From Cyanobacteria bacterium OH_CFB_184 (GTDB taxonomy: Bacteria; Cyanobacteriota; Vampirovibrionia; Gastranaerophilales; Gastranaerophilaceae), in contig JAEZOG010000047.1 in the NCBI GenBank assembly GCA_023414155.1, forward strand, positions 1 to 8,504: a stretch of 8,504 bases of DNA, read 5' to 3'. This document shows, in pieces, positions 1 to 5,719 of the stretch; within the stretch, counting starts at the first letter, position 1; each line of letters starts with the position of its first letter. The position numbers and the translations under genes were made by a program. The notes beneath the pieces are model-generated. The model was not told where the DNA came from. It did not search any database and worked only from the letters and a program-made list of their open reading frames with translations.

Positions 1-528
1 GTTCTTGACCCTGGTCACGGTGGTGGTGACACTGGAGCATTGAAAGCTGGAATACCTGAAAAAGATATAAATCTGGATATAGCCAAAAAGACTGCGGCAA
101 TTCTATTAAACAAAGGTGTTCACGTAGAAATGACCAGATGGAACGACTCAACTGTTTCTCTTCAGGAAAGAGTCGAGTTTGCAAACTCAAAAAATACTGA
201 TATCTTTGTCAGCATACACATAAATTCAAGCGTAAGAACAGAAGTCCACGGCATAGAAACTCATTATTACACAGAGCCGGGTCTAGAAGTTGCTAAAATC
301 CTCCACAAAAGCATCATGTCAAGAGTTTCAGGCAATGACAGAGGATTGTTTAAGTCAAAATTTTATGTTATAAATCACACAACAGCACCTTCTGTACTAC
401 TTGAACTTGGATTCTTATCGAACGATAATGAAAGAAATGCGCTTTTAACAGAAGACAGAAAACAAAAATCAGCTGAAGCAATAGCAGATGGAATCATCAA
501 CTATTTAAAAACTCAGCCAAAAAGGTAA
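1..528 (+). CDS. N-acetylmuramoyl-L-alanine amidase, Amidase_3 catalytic domain (5' truncated by window edge)
   Basis: The reading frame is open from base 1 to a TAA at 526-528, giving 175 visible residues; the true start lies upstream, so the first internal ATG-like start should not be used. The enzyme is a zinc amidase that cleaves the amide bond between N-acetylmuramic acid and L-alanine in peptidoglycan, acting outside the cytoplasmic membrane. Seen directly, numbering from the first visible residue: the DPGHGG motif with zinc ligand His6, Glu20 in a PEKDIN segment as the second ligand, His73 in SIHINS as the third, and Glu135 in LLELGFLSN as the catalytic glutamate. All the expected active-site residues are therefore present. 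The domain begins only a few residues before the edge and is complete, so what is missing is the signal peptide and any N-terminal wall-binding (AMIN-like) or linker region. murI starts five bases after the stop, so the two are almost certainly co-transcribed. Confidence 0.93.
   Translation, partial: VLDPGHGGGDTGALKAGIPEKDINLDIAKKTAAILLNKGVHVEMTRWNDSTVSLQERVEFANSKNTDIFVSIHINSSVRTEVHGIETHYYTEPGLEVAKILHKSIMSRVSGNDRGLFKSKFYVINHTTAPSVLLELGFLSNDNERNALLTEDRKQKSAEAIADGIINYLKTQPKR
519..525 (+). promoter_or_regulatory. Ribosome binding site of murI
   Basis: AAAAAGG lies eight bases before the murI ATG and inside the last codons of the amidase gene. It supports the start at 534 and suggests translation following on from the amidase. 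Confidence 0.55.
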
Positions 529-533
529 ATAAA

Positions 534-1313
534 ATGAACAACAATCCAATAGGAATATTCGACTCAGGAGTTGGCGGGCTAACAGTTTTTAGCAAACTGG
601 TTAAACAATTACCGAATGAAAACTACATTTATTTTGGGGATACAAAGAACCTTCCATACGGCACAAAATCAAAAGATGAATTGATAAAGTTAGCCAAAAA
701 CATTTTTGACTTTTATGCAGAACAAAAAGCAAAAGCTGTAATAATGGCATGCAACACTACTTCAGCAGTTACATACGAAGTATTAAAAAATGATTACGAC
801 TTTATTATTTATCCAGTCATTCAAATCGCTGCAAAGTGCATTTCAGAACAACCGATTAAAAAAATAGGCGTTCTGTCTACTCAAGCCACAGCAGATTCTC
901 ATGCCTACAGAAATTCTATACAGAAATATAACAATTCAATTGAAGTCTTTGAACAAGGATGCCCCGGCTGGGTTCAAATAGTAGAAAATAAAACATTTGA
1001 AGACAAAGAGAGCATACAGCTTGTAAAAGATTACCTTGAAAAAATTACAGAAAATCAAGTCGACAAAGTAATCCTTGGATGCACTCATTACCCATATTTA
1101 AGAAATATTTTAAATAAATTTGTTGATGATAATCTATTTATAGATCCTGCTGAATGCTTTGTAGACTATATTTACAACGACTTAGAAATAAAAAATCTGA
1201 CTACTATCAAACAGGATTATAAGCCTAAATTTATTGTAAGCGCCGAACCTGAAAACTTTTTTAATGCAGCTGAAATGTTTTATCAACTTGATAAAATTCC
1301 CACAGTGGTTTGA
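534..1313 (+). CDS. murI: Glutamate racemase
   Basis: MurI interconverts L- and D-glutamate, a cytoplasmic cofactor-independent reaction that supplies D-glutamate for the peptidoglycan stem peptide (added by MurD). The protein is 259 residues, within the usual 250-290 range for the family. Seen directly: the N-terminal IGIFDSGVGGLTV motif with Asp10 and Ser11; GDTKNLPYG at 35-43; the first catalytic cysteine Cys73 in MACNTTSA; the EQGCPGW segment around Cys143; and the second catalytic cysteine Cys183 in LGCTHYP followed by His185. Both acid/base cysteines of the two-domain Asp/Glu racemase fold are in place. The start is chosen because the FDSGVGG motif begins at the normal distance from the N-terminus and a purine-rich site precedes the ATG. 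It sits five bases after the amidase stop; an amidase-murI pair is known from Cyanobacteria. Aspartate racemase is less likely given the LGCTHYP and FDSGVGG signatures. Confidence 0.96.
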   Translation: MNNNPIGIFDSGVGGLTVFSKLVKQLPNENYIYFGDTKNLPYGTKSKDELIKLAKNIFDFYAEQKAKAVIMACNTTSAVTYEVLKNDYDFIIYPVIQIAAKCISEQPIKKIGVLSTQATADSHAYRNSIQKYNNSIEVFEQGCPGWVQIVENKTFEDKESIQLVKDYLEKITENQVDKVILGCTHYPYLRNILNKFVDDNLFIDPAECFVDYIYNDLEIKNLTTIKQDYKPKFIVSAEPENFFNAAEMFYQLDKIPTVV

Positions 1314-1345
1314 ACCTGCAAGTGTGAAGTAAAATCCATATATGA

Positions 1346-1351
1346 TATAAT
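1346..1351 (+). promoter_or_regulatory. Putative -10 element for the exported hypothetical gene
   Basis: A perfect TATAAT lies 36 bases before the ATG at 1388, in the 74-base gap after murI. No convincing -35 hexamer is seen at 16-18 bases upstream, so the call rests on the -10 alone. No terminator hairpin is visible between murI and this point, so read-through from murI is also possible. Confidence 0.4.
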
Positions 1352-1387
1352 TTTAAATACTTATCAAGTAAAGATTAGAAATTCAAA

Positions 1388-1960
1388 ATGAAAAAAATTC
1401 TACTTATTTTAACCTGCCTATTCTTTTTTATCGGCAACGCTGCAAATGCAAAGTCAGTAAGAGTAATTGCACTGGAAGATTTTTCAACGCTTAACCCGAG
1501 TGAAACATATAAGGTTCAACTTTTAGAAAAAGAAGAATTAAAAGACGGCACAATCTTTGAAGCAGGAACAATAATAAACGGCCAAGTTATAAAAATAAAA
1601 AATGCCAAAAGAGGCAAACGAAATGCTTATTTTGAATTCGTTCCAACTTCTTATACATACAACCACGAAACAAAAACAATAAACACCCCTCAATACTACG
1701 CAAAAGTAGTTGGTTATGCTCCTGTAGATACAAAAAAAATTGTCGAATCAGCAGCAAAAAGTACCGTCGGATTCTTTTTCAAAGGTGCCTCTCAGGGGAT
1801 TTCATTTATTCAAGGTGTAGCTCAAGCCGATGAAGGTGAACGAATCAAATCAGGATTTACACAAATGTATCTTGATTCTCCGCTTACCTATATAGAAGAA
1901 GGTGCTGAACTTGAAGTAAACATTGGCGATTTAATCGTTTTAATATTTAAAAGATTATAA
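1388..1960 (+). CDS. Exported protein of unknown function
   Basis: I do not recognise this 190-residue protein. Residues 1-21 form a classical Sec signal peptide: positive MKK, a hydrophobic core of Leu/Ile/Phe from 4 to 15, and an ANA site that would be cut before Lys22. The mature part (about 169 residues) is rich in alternating hydrophobic/polar stretches suggestive of beta strands, for example around 56-72 with glycines at 54, 60 and 65, followed by a basic patch (KNAKRGKRN, 71-79). Residues 117-155 look like an Ala/Gly/Phe-containing amphipathic stretch (ESAAKSTVGFFFKGASQG), then TYIEEGAELEVNIGDL at 168-182 near a hydrophobic C-terminus. The glycine-spaced strand pattern recalls small beta-barrel segments in some envelope proteins, but that is only a resemblance. 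No strong Shine-Dalgarno precedes the ATG. It follows two peptidoglycan genes, so a cell-envelope role is plausible but unproved. Cys10 is not in a lipobox. Confidence 0.85.
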   Translation: MKKILLILTCLFFFIGNAANAKSVRVIALEDFSTLNPSETYKVQLLEKEELKDGTIFEAGTIINGQVIKIKNAKRGKRNAYFEFVPTSYTYNHETKTINTPQYYAKVVGYAPVDTKKIVESAAKSTVGFFFKGASQGISFIQGVAQADEGERIKSGFTQMYLDSPLTYIEEGAELEVNIGDLIVLIFKRL

Positions 1961-1961
1961 A

Positions 1962-1987
1962 AAAAGAGCCCGATGAAGGGCTCTTTT
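1962..1987. terminator. Bidirectional intrinsic terminator between convergent genes
   Basis: A perfect 10-bp stem, AAAAGAGCCC paired with GGGCTCTTTT, encloses a six-base GATGAA loop. On the plus strand the stem runs into a T-rich tail (TTTTAATTTTGTTTT). On the minus strand the A-tract at 1959-1965 becomes a run of seven T. It begins one base after the stop of the exported protein and ends nine bases before the stop end of the glutamate dehydrogenase gene, so one hairpin serves both convergent genes. Confidence 0.93.
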
Positions 1988-1996
1988 AATTTTGTT

Positions 1997-3253
1997 TTAA
2001 GGATATAATCCTCTTAATTTTTTAGCTTCTGCAACCCTATTGACACCGATCATCATAGCAGAAGTTCTCAAATCAACCGTTCTTTCTTTAGATAAAGTAA
2101 GAACCTCATCGAAAGCTTTTGTCATCAAGCATTCTAATTTCCCCATTACTTCATTTTCTTCCCAGAAGAGTCTTTGAATATCTTGAACCCATTCAAAGTA
2201 AGAGACAGTAACGCCTCCTGCATTAGCAAGAATGCCAGGGATTACTATGATATTTTTTTCTTTTAAAATTTCATCAGCCTCATTTGTAACAGGACCGTTT
2301 GCTCCTTCAACGACGATTCTTGCCTTTACTTCTTTTGCGTTGTCTTTCGTAATTACGTTTCCTAAAGCGCAAGGAACAAGAAAATCGCATTTTAGCTCTA
2401 ACAACTGTTCATTAGAAATCGGCTCGGTTCCTTCAAATCCAACAACTGATTTTGTTTCTTTAACATATTCATGTAGCTTCGGAATATCTATTCCATTTGG
2501 ATTATAGACACCACCAGCAACATCGCTTACAGCAATAATTCTTTGACCAGCATCGAATAAATATTTTGCAGCATTCGAGCCTACGTTCCCAAAGCCTTGA
2601 ATAGCTATATCGTATTTTTCTTTATCTTTATGTAAAATTTTGTCTATCGCATTGAAAATAGTATAAGCAACGCCAGCTCCTGTAGCTTCTTTTCTTCCAA
2701 GCGAGCCGCCTAGACCAACAGGCTTTCCTGTAACAACCCCAGGGATTGCATAACCGAAATAATTGCTGTATGTATCCATTATCCATGACATTGTTCTTTC
2801 GTCAGTATAAACATCAGGAGCAGGAATATCCTTCTCTGGACCAATCATAGATAGGATTTCTGTTGTATATCTTCTTGTAAGTTTTTCTAATTCAGAAAGA
2901 GACATTGTTGTAGGATCACAACATATCCCGCCTTTGGCTCCACCAAATGGCAAATTCATCAAAGCACATTTCCACGTCATCCACATAGCCAACGCTGAAA
3001 CTTCACCCAAATCAACATCAGGATAATATCTTATACCACCTTTTGAAGGTCCCATAGCCAAATCGTGTTGAACTCTATACCCTGTAAATGATTTTGTTTC
3101 ACCGCTATCTAATTTTATAGGCAAAGACACAATCAATGTTTTTCTAGGATATTTAAGCCTTTCAACTATCCCAGTATCCAAATCCAAAAGCCTGCCAACT
3201 CTCTCTAGCTGCTCTTGAGCCATGATAAATGTTGGCGTCATCATTTCGTTCAT
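1997..3253 (-). CDS. gdhA: Glutamate dehydrogenase (Glu/Leu/Phe/Val dehydrogenase family)
   Basis: The enzyme catalyses reversible oxidative deamination of L-glutamate to 2-oxoglutarate and ammonia with NAD(P), in the cytoplasm, normally as a hexamer. The protein is 418 residues, typical of the 410-430 residue group that includes Bacillus GudB/RocG. Seen directly: GPSKGGIRYYPDV at 68-80 (substrate-binding Lys71), Lys95, the catalytic-lysine motif LPFGGAKGGI at 101-110 (Lys107), PAPDVYT at 144-150 with the catalytic Asp147, the Rossmann glycine motif GFGNVGS at 220-226, EGANGPVT at 316-323 and NAGGVTVSYFEW at 344-355. Asp244 ends the second strand of the nucleotide domain, but coenzyme preference cannot be settled from this. 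The start is supported by an AGGAG site six bases upstream. A leucine or phenylalanine dehydrogenase is less likely because those are shorter and lack this N-terminal pattern. It is monocistronic, with its own promoter and terminator. Confidence 0.95.
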   Translation of the reverse strand: MNEMMTPTFIMAQEQLERVGRLLDLDTGIVERLKYPRKTLIVSLPIKLDSGETKSFTGYRVQHDLAMGPSKGGIRYYPDVDLGEVSALAMWMTWKCALMNLPFGGAKGGICCDPTTMSLSELEKLTRRYTTEILSMIGPEKDIPAPDVYTDERTMSWIMDTYSNYFGYAIPGVVTGKPVGLGGSLGRKEATGAGVAYTIFNAIDKILHKDKEKYDIAIQGFGNVGSNAAKYLFDAGQRIIAVSDVAGGVYNPNGIDIPKLHEYVKETKSVVGFEGTEPISNEQLLELKCDFLVPCALGNVITKDNAKEVKARIVVEGANGPVTNEADEILKEKNIIVIPGILANAGGVTVSYFEWVQDIQRLFWEENEVMGKLECLMTKAFDEVLTLSKERTVDLRTSAMMIGVNRVAEAKKLRGLYP

Positions 3254-3259
3254 TATTTT

Positions 3260-3264
3260 CTCCT
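3260..3264 (-). promoter_or_regulatory. Ribosome binding site of the glutamate dehydrogenase gene
   Basis: On the minus strand AGGAG stands six bases before the ATG at 3253. This is a near-consensus Shine-Dalgarno and fixes the start over the internal methionines at residues 4, 5 and 11. Confidence 0.8.
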
Positions 3265-3287
3265 AAAAGACTGCAGATAACACTCAT

Positions 3288-3316
3288 ATCTTACACTTTT
3301 GCACACCTTTTGACAA
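3288..3316 (-). promoter_or_regulatory. Sigma70-type promoter of the glutamate dehydrogenase gene
   Basis: On the minus strand TTGTCA (3311-3316, five of six matches to the -35 consensus) is followed after exactly 17 bases by TAAGAT (3288-3293, four of six matches to the -10 consensus). This predicts transcription starting near 3281 and a leader of about 28 bases. The spacer holds an imperfect direct repeat that might be an operator. Confidence 0.6.
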
Positions 3317-3330
3317 GGATATTTTAAGTT

Positions 3331-3360
3331 TTGCTGTTAATTTAGCTACGCTTGTAATAA
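3331..3360 (+). promoter_or_regulatory. Weak candidate promoter for bioG
   Basis: TTGCTG (3331-3336) and TAATAA (3355-3360) are 18 bases apart and end 18 bases before the ATG. Both hexamers match the consensus poorly, so this is only a candidate. A nearby TTGACA at 3310-3315 has no partner -10 at the right distance on the plus strand. Confidence 0.25.
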
Positions 3361-3378
3361 TATAAATTTGAGGCAAAA

Positions 3379-4017
3379 ATGAACCAAGTTTTAATAGACA
3401 ATAAAAGCGACAAGTTGATTGTATTTTTGAATGGCTGGGGAATGGATGAAAGACCTTTTTCACCATTAAAAAGCAGCTCTGATGTACTTTTTTTATCAGA
3501 TTACTCTGATTTATCTATTGATTTTGACTTTTCCCAATACAAAAACATTACCTTAATTGCTTTTTCTTGTGGGGTTTTCATGGCTTCATACCTGAAAGAA
3601 GTTTTACCTAAATTCGATTTTAAAATTGCAATAAACGGCACCATCAGACTTTTTGATGAAACATACGGAATTTCTAAAGAAATATCAAAAGTATTTGAAA
3701 ATATAAGCATAGAAAACTGCCTTGAGTTTAGAAAAACCAAATTATTGAAAACAAAAGCAGAATTGCAAACATTCAACAAATATCAGCCCCATCGCTCATT
3801 AGAAAGCTCTCGTTTAGAGTTTGAGAAATTAAAAGAATACTCGTGTAAAAATACAAATCCAGAATATGACTACGACAAAATTATAAGTTCAAAAAAAGAT
3901 AAGATAATTCCGTTTAAAATGCAAAATGAATTCTGGAAAAACAAAGTTAAACCGATTGAGGCAGCTCATTTTCCTTTTTATAACTTCAAAAGTTTTGAAG
4001 AAATTATAAATTATTAA
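3379..4017 (+). CDS. bioG: Pimeloyl-[ACP] methyl ester esterase, BioG family (DUF452)
   Basis: BioG is an alpha/beta-hydrolase that removes the methyl group from pimeloyl-ACP methyl ester, ending the BioC-initiated pathway for the biotin precursor pimeloyl-ACP. The product is 212 residues, near the 200-220 usual for BioG and shorter than BioH. Seen directly: the N-terminal FLNGWGMDERPF motif at 16-27 typical of DUF452, the nucleophile elbow AFSCG with Ser63, INGT at 85-88 followed by FDETYGI at 92-98, Asp174 in SSKKDKIIP as the likely triad acid, and His197 in AAHFPF as the triad histidine. All three triad residues are present. The nucleophile elbow has Ala and Cys where other hydrolases often have Gly-x-Ser-x-Gly; the BioG family itself tends to have a Trp before the Ser, here Phe. 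A weak GAGG site lies five bases before the ATG. No bioC or other biotin gene is visible nearby. The gene stands alone and its stop codon abuts the opposing mpg gene. Confidence 0.82.
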   Translation: MNQVLIDNKSDKLIVFLNGWGMDERPFSPLKSSSDVLFLSDYSDLSIDFDFSQYKNITLIAFSCGVFMASYLKEVLPKFDFKIAINGTIRLFDETYGISKEISKVFENISIENCLEFRKTKLLKTKAELQTFNKYQPHRSLESSRLEFEKLKEYSCKNTNPEYDYDKIISSKKDKIIPFKMQNEFWKNKVKPIEAAHFPFYNFKSFEEIINY

Positions 4018-4569
4018 TCATTTTTTTGAGACAAAAGGATTGTCTTTTATGTAAAATCTCCAAGGCTTTTCTGTAGCTTGCTTTATCCCGATTCTTGATG
4101 TTTCAACGATCTGAGAAGGCGAGATATTCTCTCCCTTGATGATAAACAGCTCAGAGTTAAAAGAGCATAAATTAATTTCGTTGTGTTTTTTCGTAATATC
4201 AAGAGCTTTGCATAATTTACCAGGGCCATTTGTGTTTTCTATATTATCAATAGGTTCTAATGCCCTTATCAAAACGGCACCAGCAACATCATACGGTTCA
4301 GTTACGACGTTTACGCAAAAATACATACCATAAATCATATAAACATAAGCGATACCAGGTTCTTTAAATAACGTTGAAGCTCGTTTAGTTTTACCTTTAT
4401 AAGCATGGCAAGCAGGATCATCCTGGGTATAAGCCTCAGTTTCCACAATCTTACCTTTAAAAAATTTGCCGTTTTCTTTTTTAACAAGGATGCAACCTAA
4501 TAAATCTTTGGCTACTTCAAGCGTATTTCTCTCAAAAAATTCTTTATTTAAAACGTTCTTTTCATCCAT
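4018..4569 (-). CDS. mpg: 3-methyladenine DNA glycosylase (AAG/Mpg family)
   Basis: The enzyme starts base-excision repair by flipping out alkylated or deaminated purines (3-methyladenine, hypoxanthine and related bases) and cutting the N-glycosidic bond. It is monofunctional and cytoplasmic. The protein is 183 residues, the normal size for bacterial members. Seen directly, aligned by eye to human AAG: IVETEAY at 41-47 with general base Glu45 and intercalating Tyr47; His55 in ACHAYKGKT; Tyr77 in VYMIYGMYFCVN with Asn87; Arg102 in VLIRALEP; NGPGKLCKAL at about 114-123; and PWRFY near the C-terminus. Every active-site residue I could place is conserved. The start lies four bases after the stop of the upstream CheW-like gene, with no strong Shine-Dalgarno, suggesting translational coupling. 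Its stop (TGA, minus strand) directly adjoins the bioG stop. Its function has no obvious link to chemotaxis, so the co-transcription may be incidental. Confidence 0.95.
   Translation of the reverse strand: MDEKNVLNKEFFERNTLEVAKDLLGCILVKKENGKFFKGKIVETEAYTQDDPACHAYKGKTKRASTLFKEPGIAYVYMIYGMYFCVNVVTEPYDVAGAVLIRALEPIDNIENTNGPGKLCKALDITKKHNEINLCSFNSELFIIKGENISPSQIVETSRIGIKQATEKPWRFYIKDNPFVSKK
4029..4048 (+). terminator. Weak candidate terminator hairpin for bioG
   Basis: AGACAA (4029-4034) and TTGTCT (4040-4045) pair around a five-base loop and are followed by TTT. The stem is only six base pairs with two G-C pairs, and lies inside the mpg coding end, so it may be chance. It is the only hairpin with a T-run downstream of bioG that I can see. 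Confidence 0.25.
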
Positions 4570-4573
4570 AAAA

Positions 4574-5614
4574 TTAAGATTCTATGTTTATAAATAATCT
4601 TTCATCATTTACAATTTTTTCAACATTTAAAATATTATAAATTTTTTCATCTTCGATGATTTCCGCCATTGTATATTTTGCATCAAACTTATTATTAGAT
4701 TTATGGATGAATTTATCGTTATTGATACTCTTGATTCCGATAATTTGATCTACCAATATTGCCAACTTGTAATCATTGTTGTCAAAAACAAGTATTTTCT
4801 CAGGCTTTGTATTGTTATTATCTTCAATGTTCAGAAACTCTTTTAAATCAATAATAGTAACAAAATCACCTCTTAAATTGATTATTCCGGATATAAAATC
4901 AGGAGTACAAGGCAGTTTGGTTATTTTTAAATTTGCAGCTGAAACAAGCTCTTTTACAAACCTTATATTAATACAATATATATTCTTGGACAGGTGGAAA
5001 AGAATAAACTGATCGTGGTAATAAAACTCTGAAACCATTGAATTTGCAGACTTTAAGCTCAGTTTTTTTTGCCTTGATTTTAAGATTGATTTAGACTTTT
5101 CATCTGAAGGGAGCAAAGCCTGATAATCGATATATTTTTCTTTAAATTCAGCTTCTTTTAGTTTTTCTTCAATAGTGTATACATCAACCACAGAAACCAT
5201 TTCATCATCTTTATGATAAATCATATTTATTGCACTAAAAGGAGAAGAATACGGAGTGTGCTGAAAATCAGAGCTTGAAATCACACCAACATCAATAACT
5301 TCATCAACAAGAATACCAAAGATTGCTTCTTCTGTTTTTACAATTACCAGTTGACTGTTTATAGAGATTTTTTGTTGTTCTAAATCTAAAATCGAACGCA
5401 AATCAACAACATTTATTGTCAAATTGTTGTAGTTTAAGATACCTATTATATGAGTTGGAAGTTTTTGCGGATACTCCAACATCGGAAGCTTAAGTACTTC
5501 AATTGTATGAGAGGCATTTATCGCATATTTGGCATCACCGAGTTTGAAAAAAATGAAATGAGCATCATTTTCAATGCTAGCCTTGTTTTCATAGGGAATT
5601 AAATTATCTGCCAT
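4574..5614 (-). CDS. Tandem CheW-domain chemotaxis coupling protein
   Basis: CheW proteins link methyl-accepting receptors to the kinase CheA in cytoplasmic signalling arrays. A single CheW is about 150-170 residues; this protein is 346 and contains two CheW-like domains. Domain 1 spans about 19-150 (HFIFFKLGDAKYAI, then VVDLRSIL at 69-76, FGILVDEVIDV at 99-109). Domain 2 spans about 201-340 (QFILFHLSKNIYCINI, then GIINLRGDFVTIIDL at 243-257, LAILVDQIIGI at 284-294). They are joined by a lysine/serine-rich linker at 151-200. Domain 2 has the canonical NLRG signature (246-249) whose Arg contacts receptor and kinase in known CheW; domain 1 has ILNYNNLTINVVDL instead, so its contact loop is degenerate. 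No response-regulator domain follows, so it is not CheV. It is transcribed divergently from the receptor-cheA operon and lies four bases upstream of mpg. The ATG at 5614 has no strong Shine-Dalgarno. Confidence 0.88.
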   Translation of the reverse strand: MADNLIPYENKASIENDAHFIFFKLGDAKYAINASHTIEVLKLPMLEYPQKLPTHIIGILNYNNLTINVVDLRSILDLEQQKISINSQLVIVKTEEAIFGILVDEVIDVGVISSSDFQHTPYSSPFSAINMIYHKDDEMVSVVDVYTIEEKLKEAEFKEKYIDYQALLPSDEKSKSILKSRQKKLSLKSANSMVSEFYYHDQFILFHLSKNIYCINIRFVKELVSAANLKITKLPCTPDFISGIINLRGDFVTIIDLKEFLNIEDNNNTKPEKILVFDNNDYKLAILVDQIIGIKSINNDKFIHKSNNKFDAKYTMAEIIEDEKIYNILNVEKIVNDERLFINIES

Positions 5615-5630
5615 ATTTCTAAAACACTTT

Positions 5631-5648
5631 TAATTACAATGGTAATTA
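5631..5648. repeat. Inverted repeat overlapping the CheW promoter
   Basis: TAATTAC (5631-5637) and GTAATTA (5642-5648) are perfect 7-bp reverse complements around AATG. The dyad overlaps the minus-strand TATAAT at 5645-5650. It may be an operator, but short AT-rich dyads arise easily by chance in such DNA. Confidence 0.4.
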
Positions 5649-5650
5649 TA
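5645..5650 (-). promoter_or_regulatory. Putative -10 element for the CheW gene
   Basis: On the minus strand a perfect TATAAT lies 30 bases before the ATG at 5614. A second minus-strand TATAAT occurs at 5664-5669. Neither has a good -35 at 16-18 bases, so which one is used is uncertain. The first overlaps the inverted repeat at 5631-5648. Confidence 0.4.
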
Positions 5651-5686
5651 CAATAAATTAATGATTATAAAATACAAGATTCGACC

Positions 5687-5692
5687 TATAAT
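5687..5692 (+). promoter_or_regulatory. Putative -10 element for the receptor-cheA operon
   Basis: A perfect TATAAT lies 27 bases before the receptor ATG at 5720. The -35 region (about 5664-5669, ATTATA) matches the consensus poorly, so an activator or another sigma factor is possible. Confidence 0.45.
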
Positions 5693-5707
5693 AGAATAAA
5701 TAAAAAC

Positions 5708-5714
5708 AAAGGAG
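5708..5714 (+). promoter_or_regulatory. Ribosome binding site of the chemoreceptor gene
   Basis: AAAGGAG stands five bases before the ATG at 5720. It is among the strongest Shine-Dalgarno sequences in the window and supports that start. Confidence 0.8.
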
Positions 5715-5719
5715 TCTAT

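Noticed and set aside
40..528. A start of the amidase at the TTG at 40
   Set aside because: The frame is open to base 1, and the zinc-binding DPGHGG motif lies before position 40, so the gene simply begins outside the window.
1388..1420. Lipoprotein signal at Cys10 of the exported protein
   Set aside because: The residue before the Cys is Thr and the hydrophobic core continues past it; the ANA site after residue 21 fits ordinary signal peptidase cleavage better.
2232..2507. Open frame on the plus strand inside the glutamate dehydrogenase gene
   Set aside because: It is antisense to a fully conserved catalytic domain and encodes low-complexity sequence with no motif.
3310..3315. Plus-strand TTGACA as the -35 of bioG
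   Set aside because: No -10-like hexamer occurs 16-18 bases downstream; the same bases fit better as the minus-strand -35 of gdh.
3284..3466. Minus-strand open frame across the gdh-bioG gap
   Set aside because: It overlaps the gdh promoter and the conserved start of bioG, and shows no recognisable protein features.
4574..5614. CheV (CheW plus receiver) identity for the 346-residue coupling protein
   Set aside because: The second half is a clear CheW domain with NLRG, not a response-regulator receiver.
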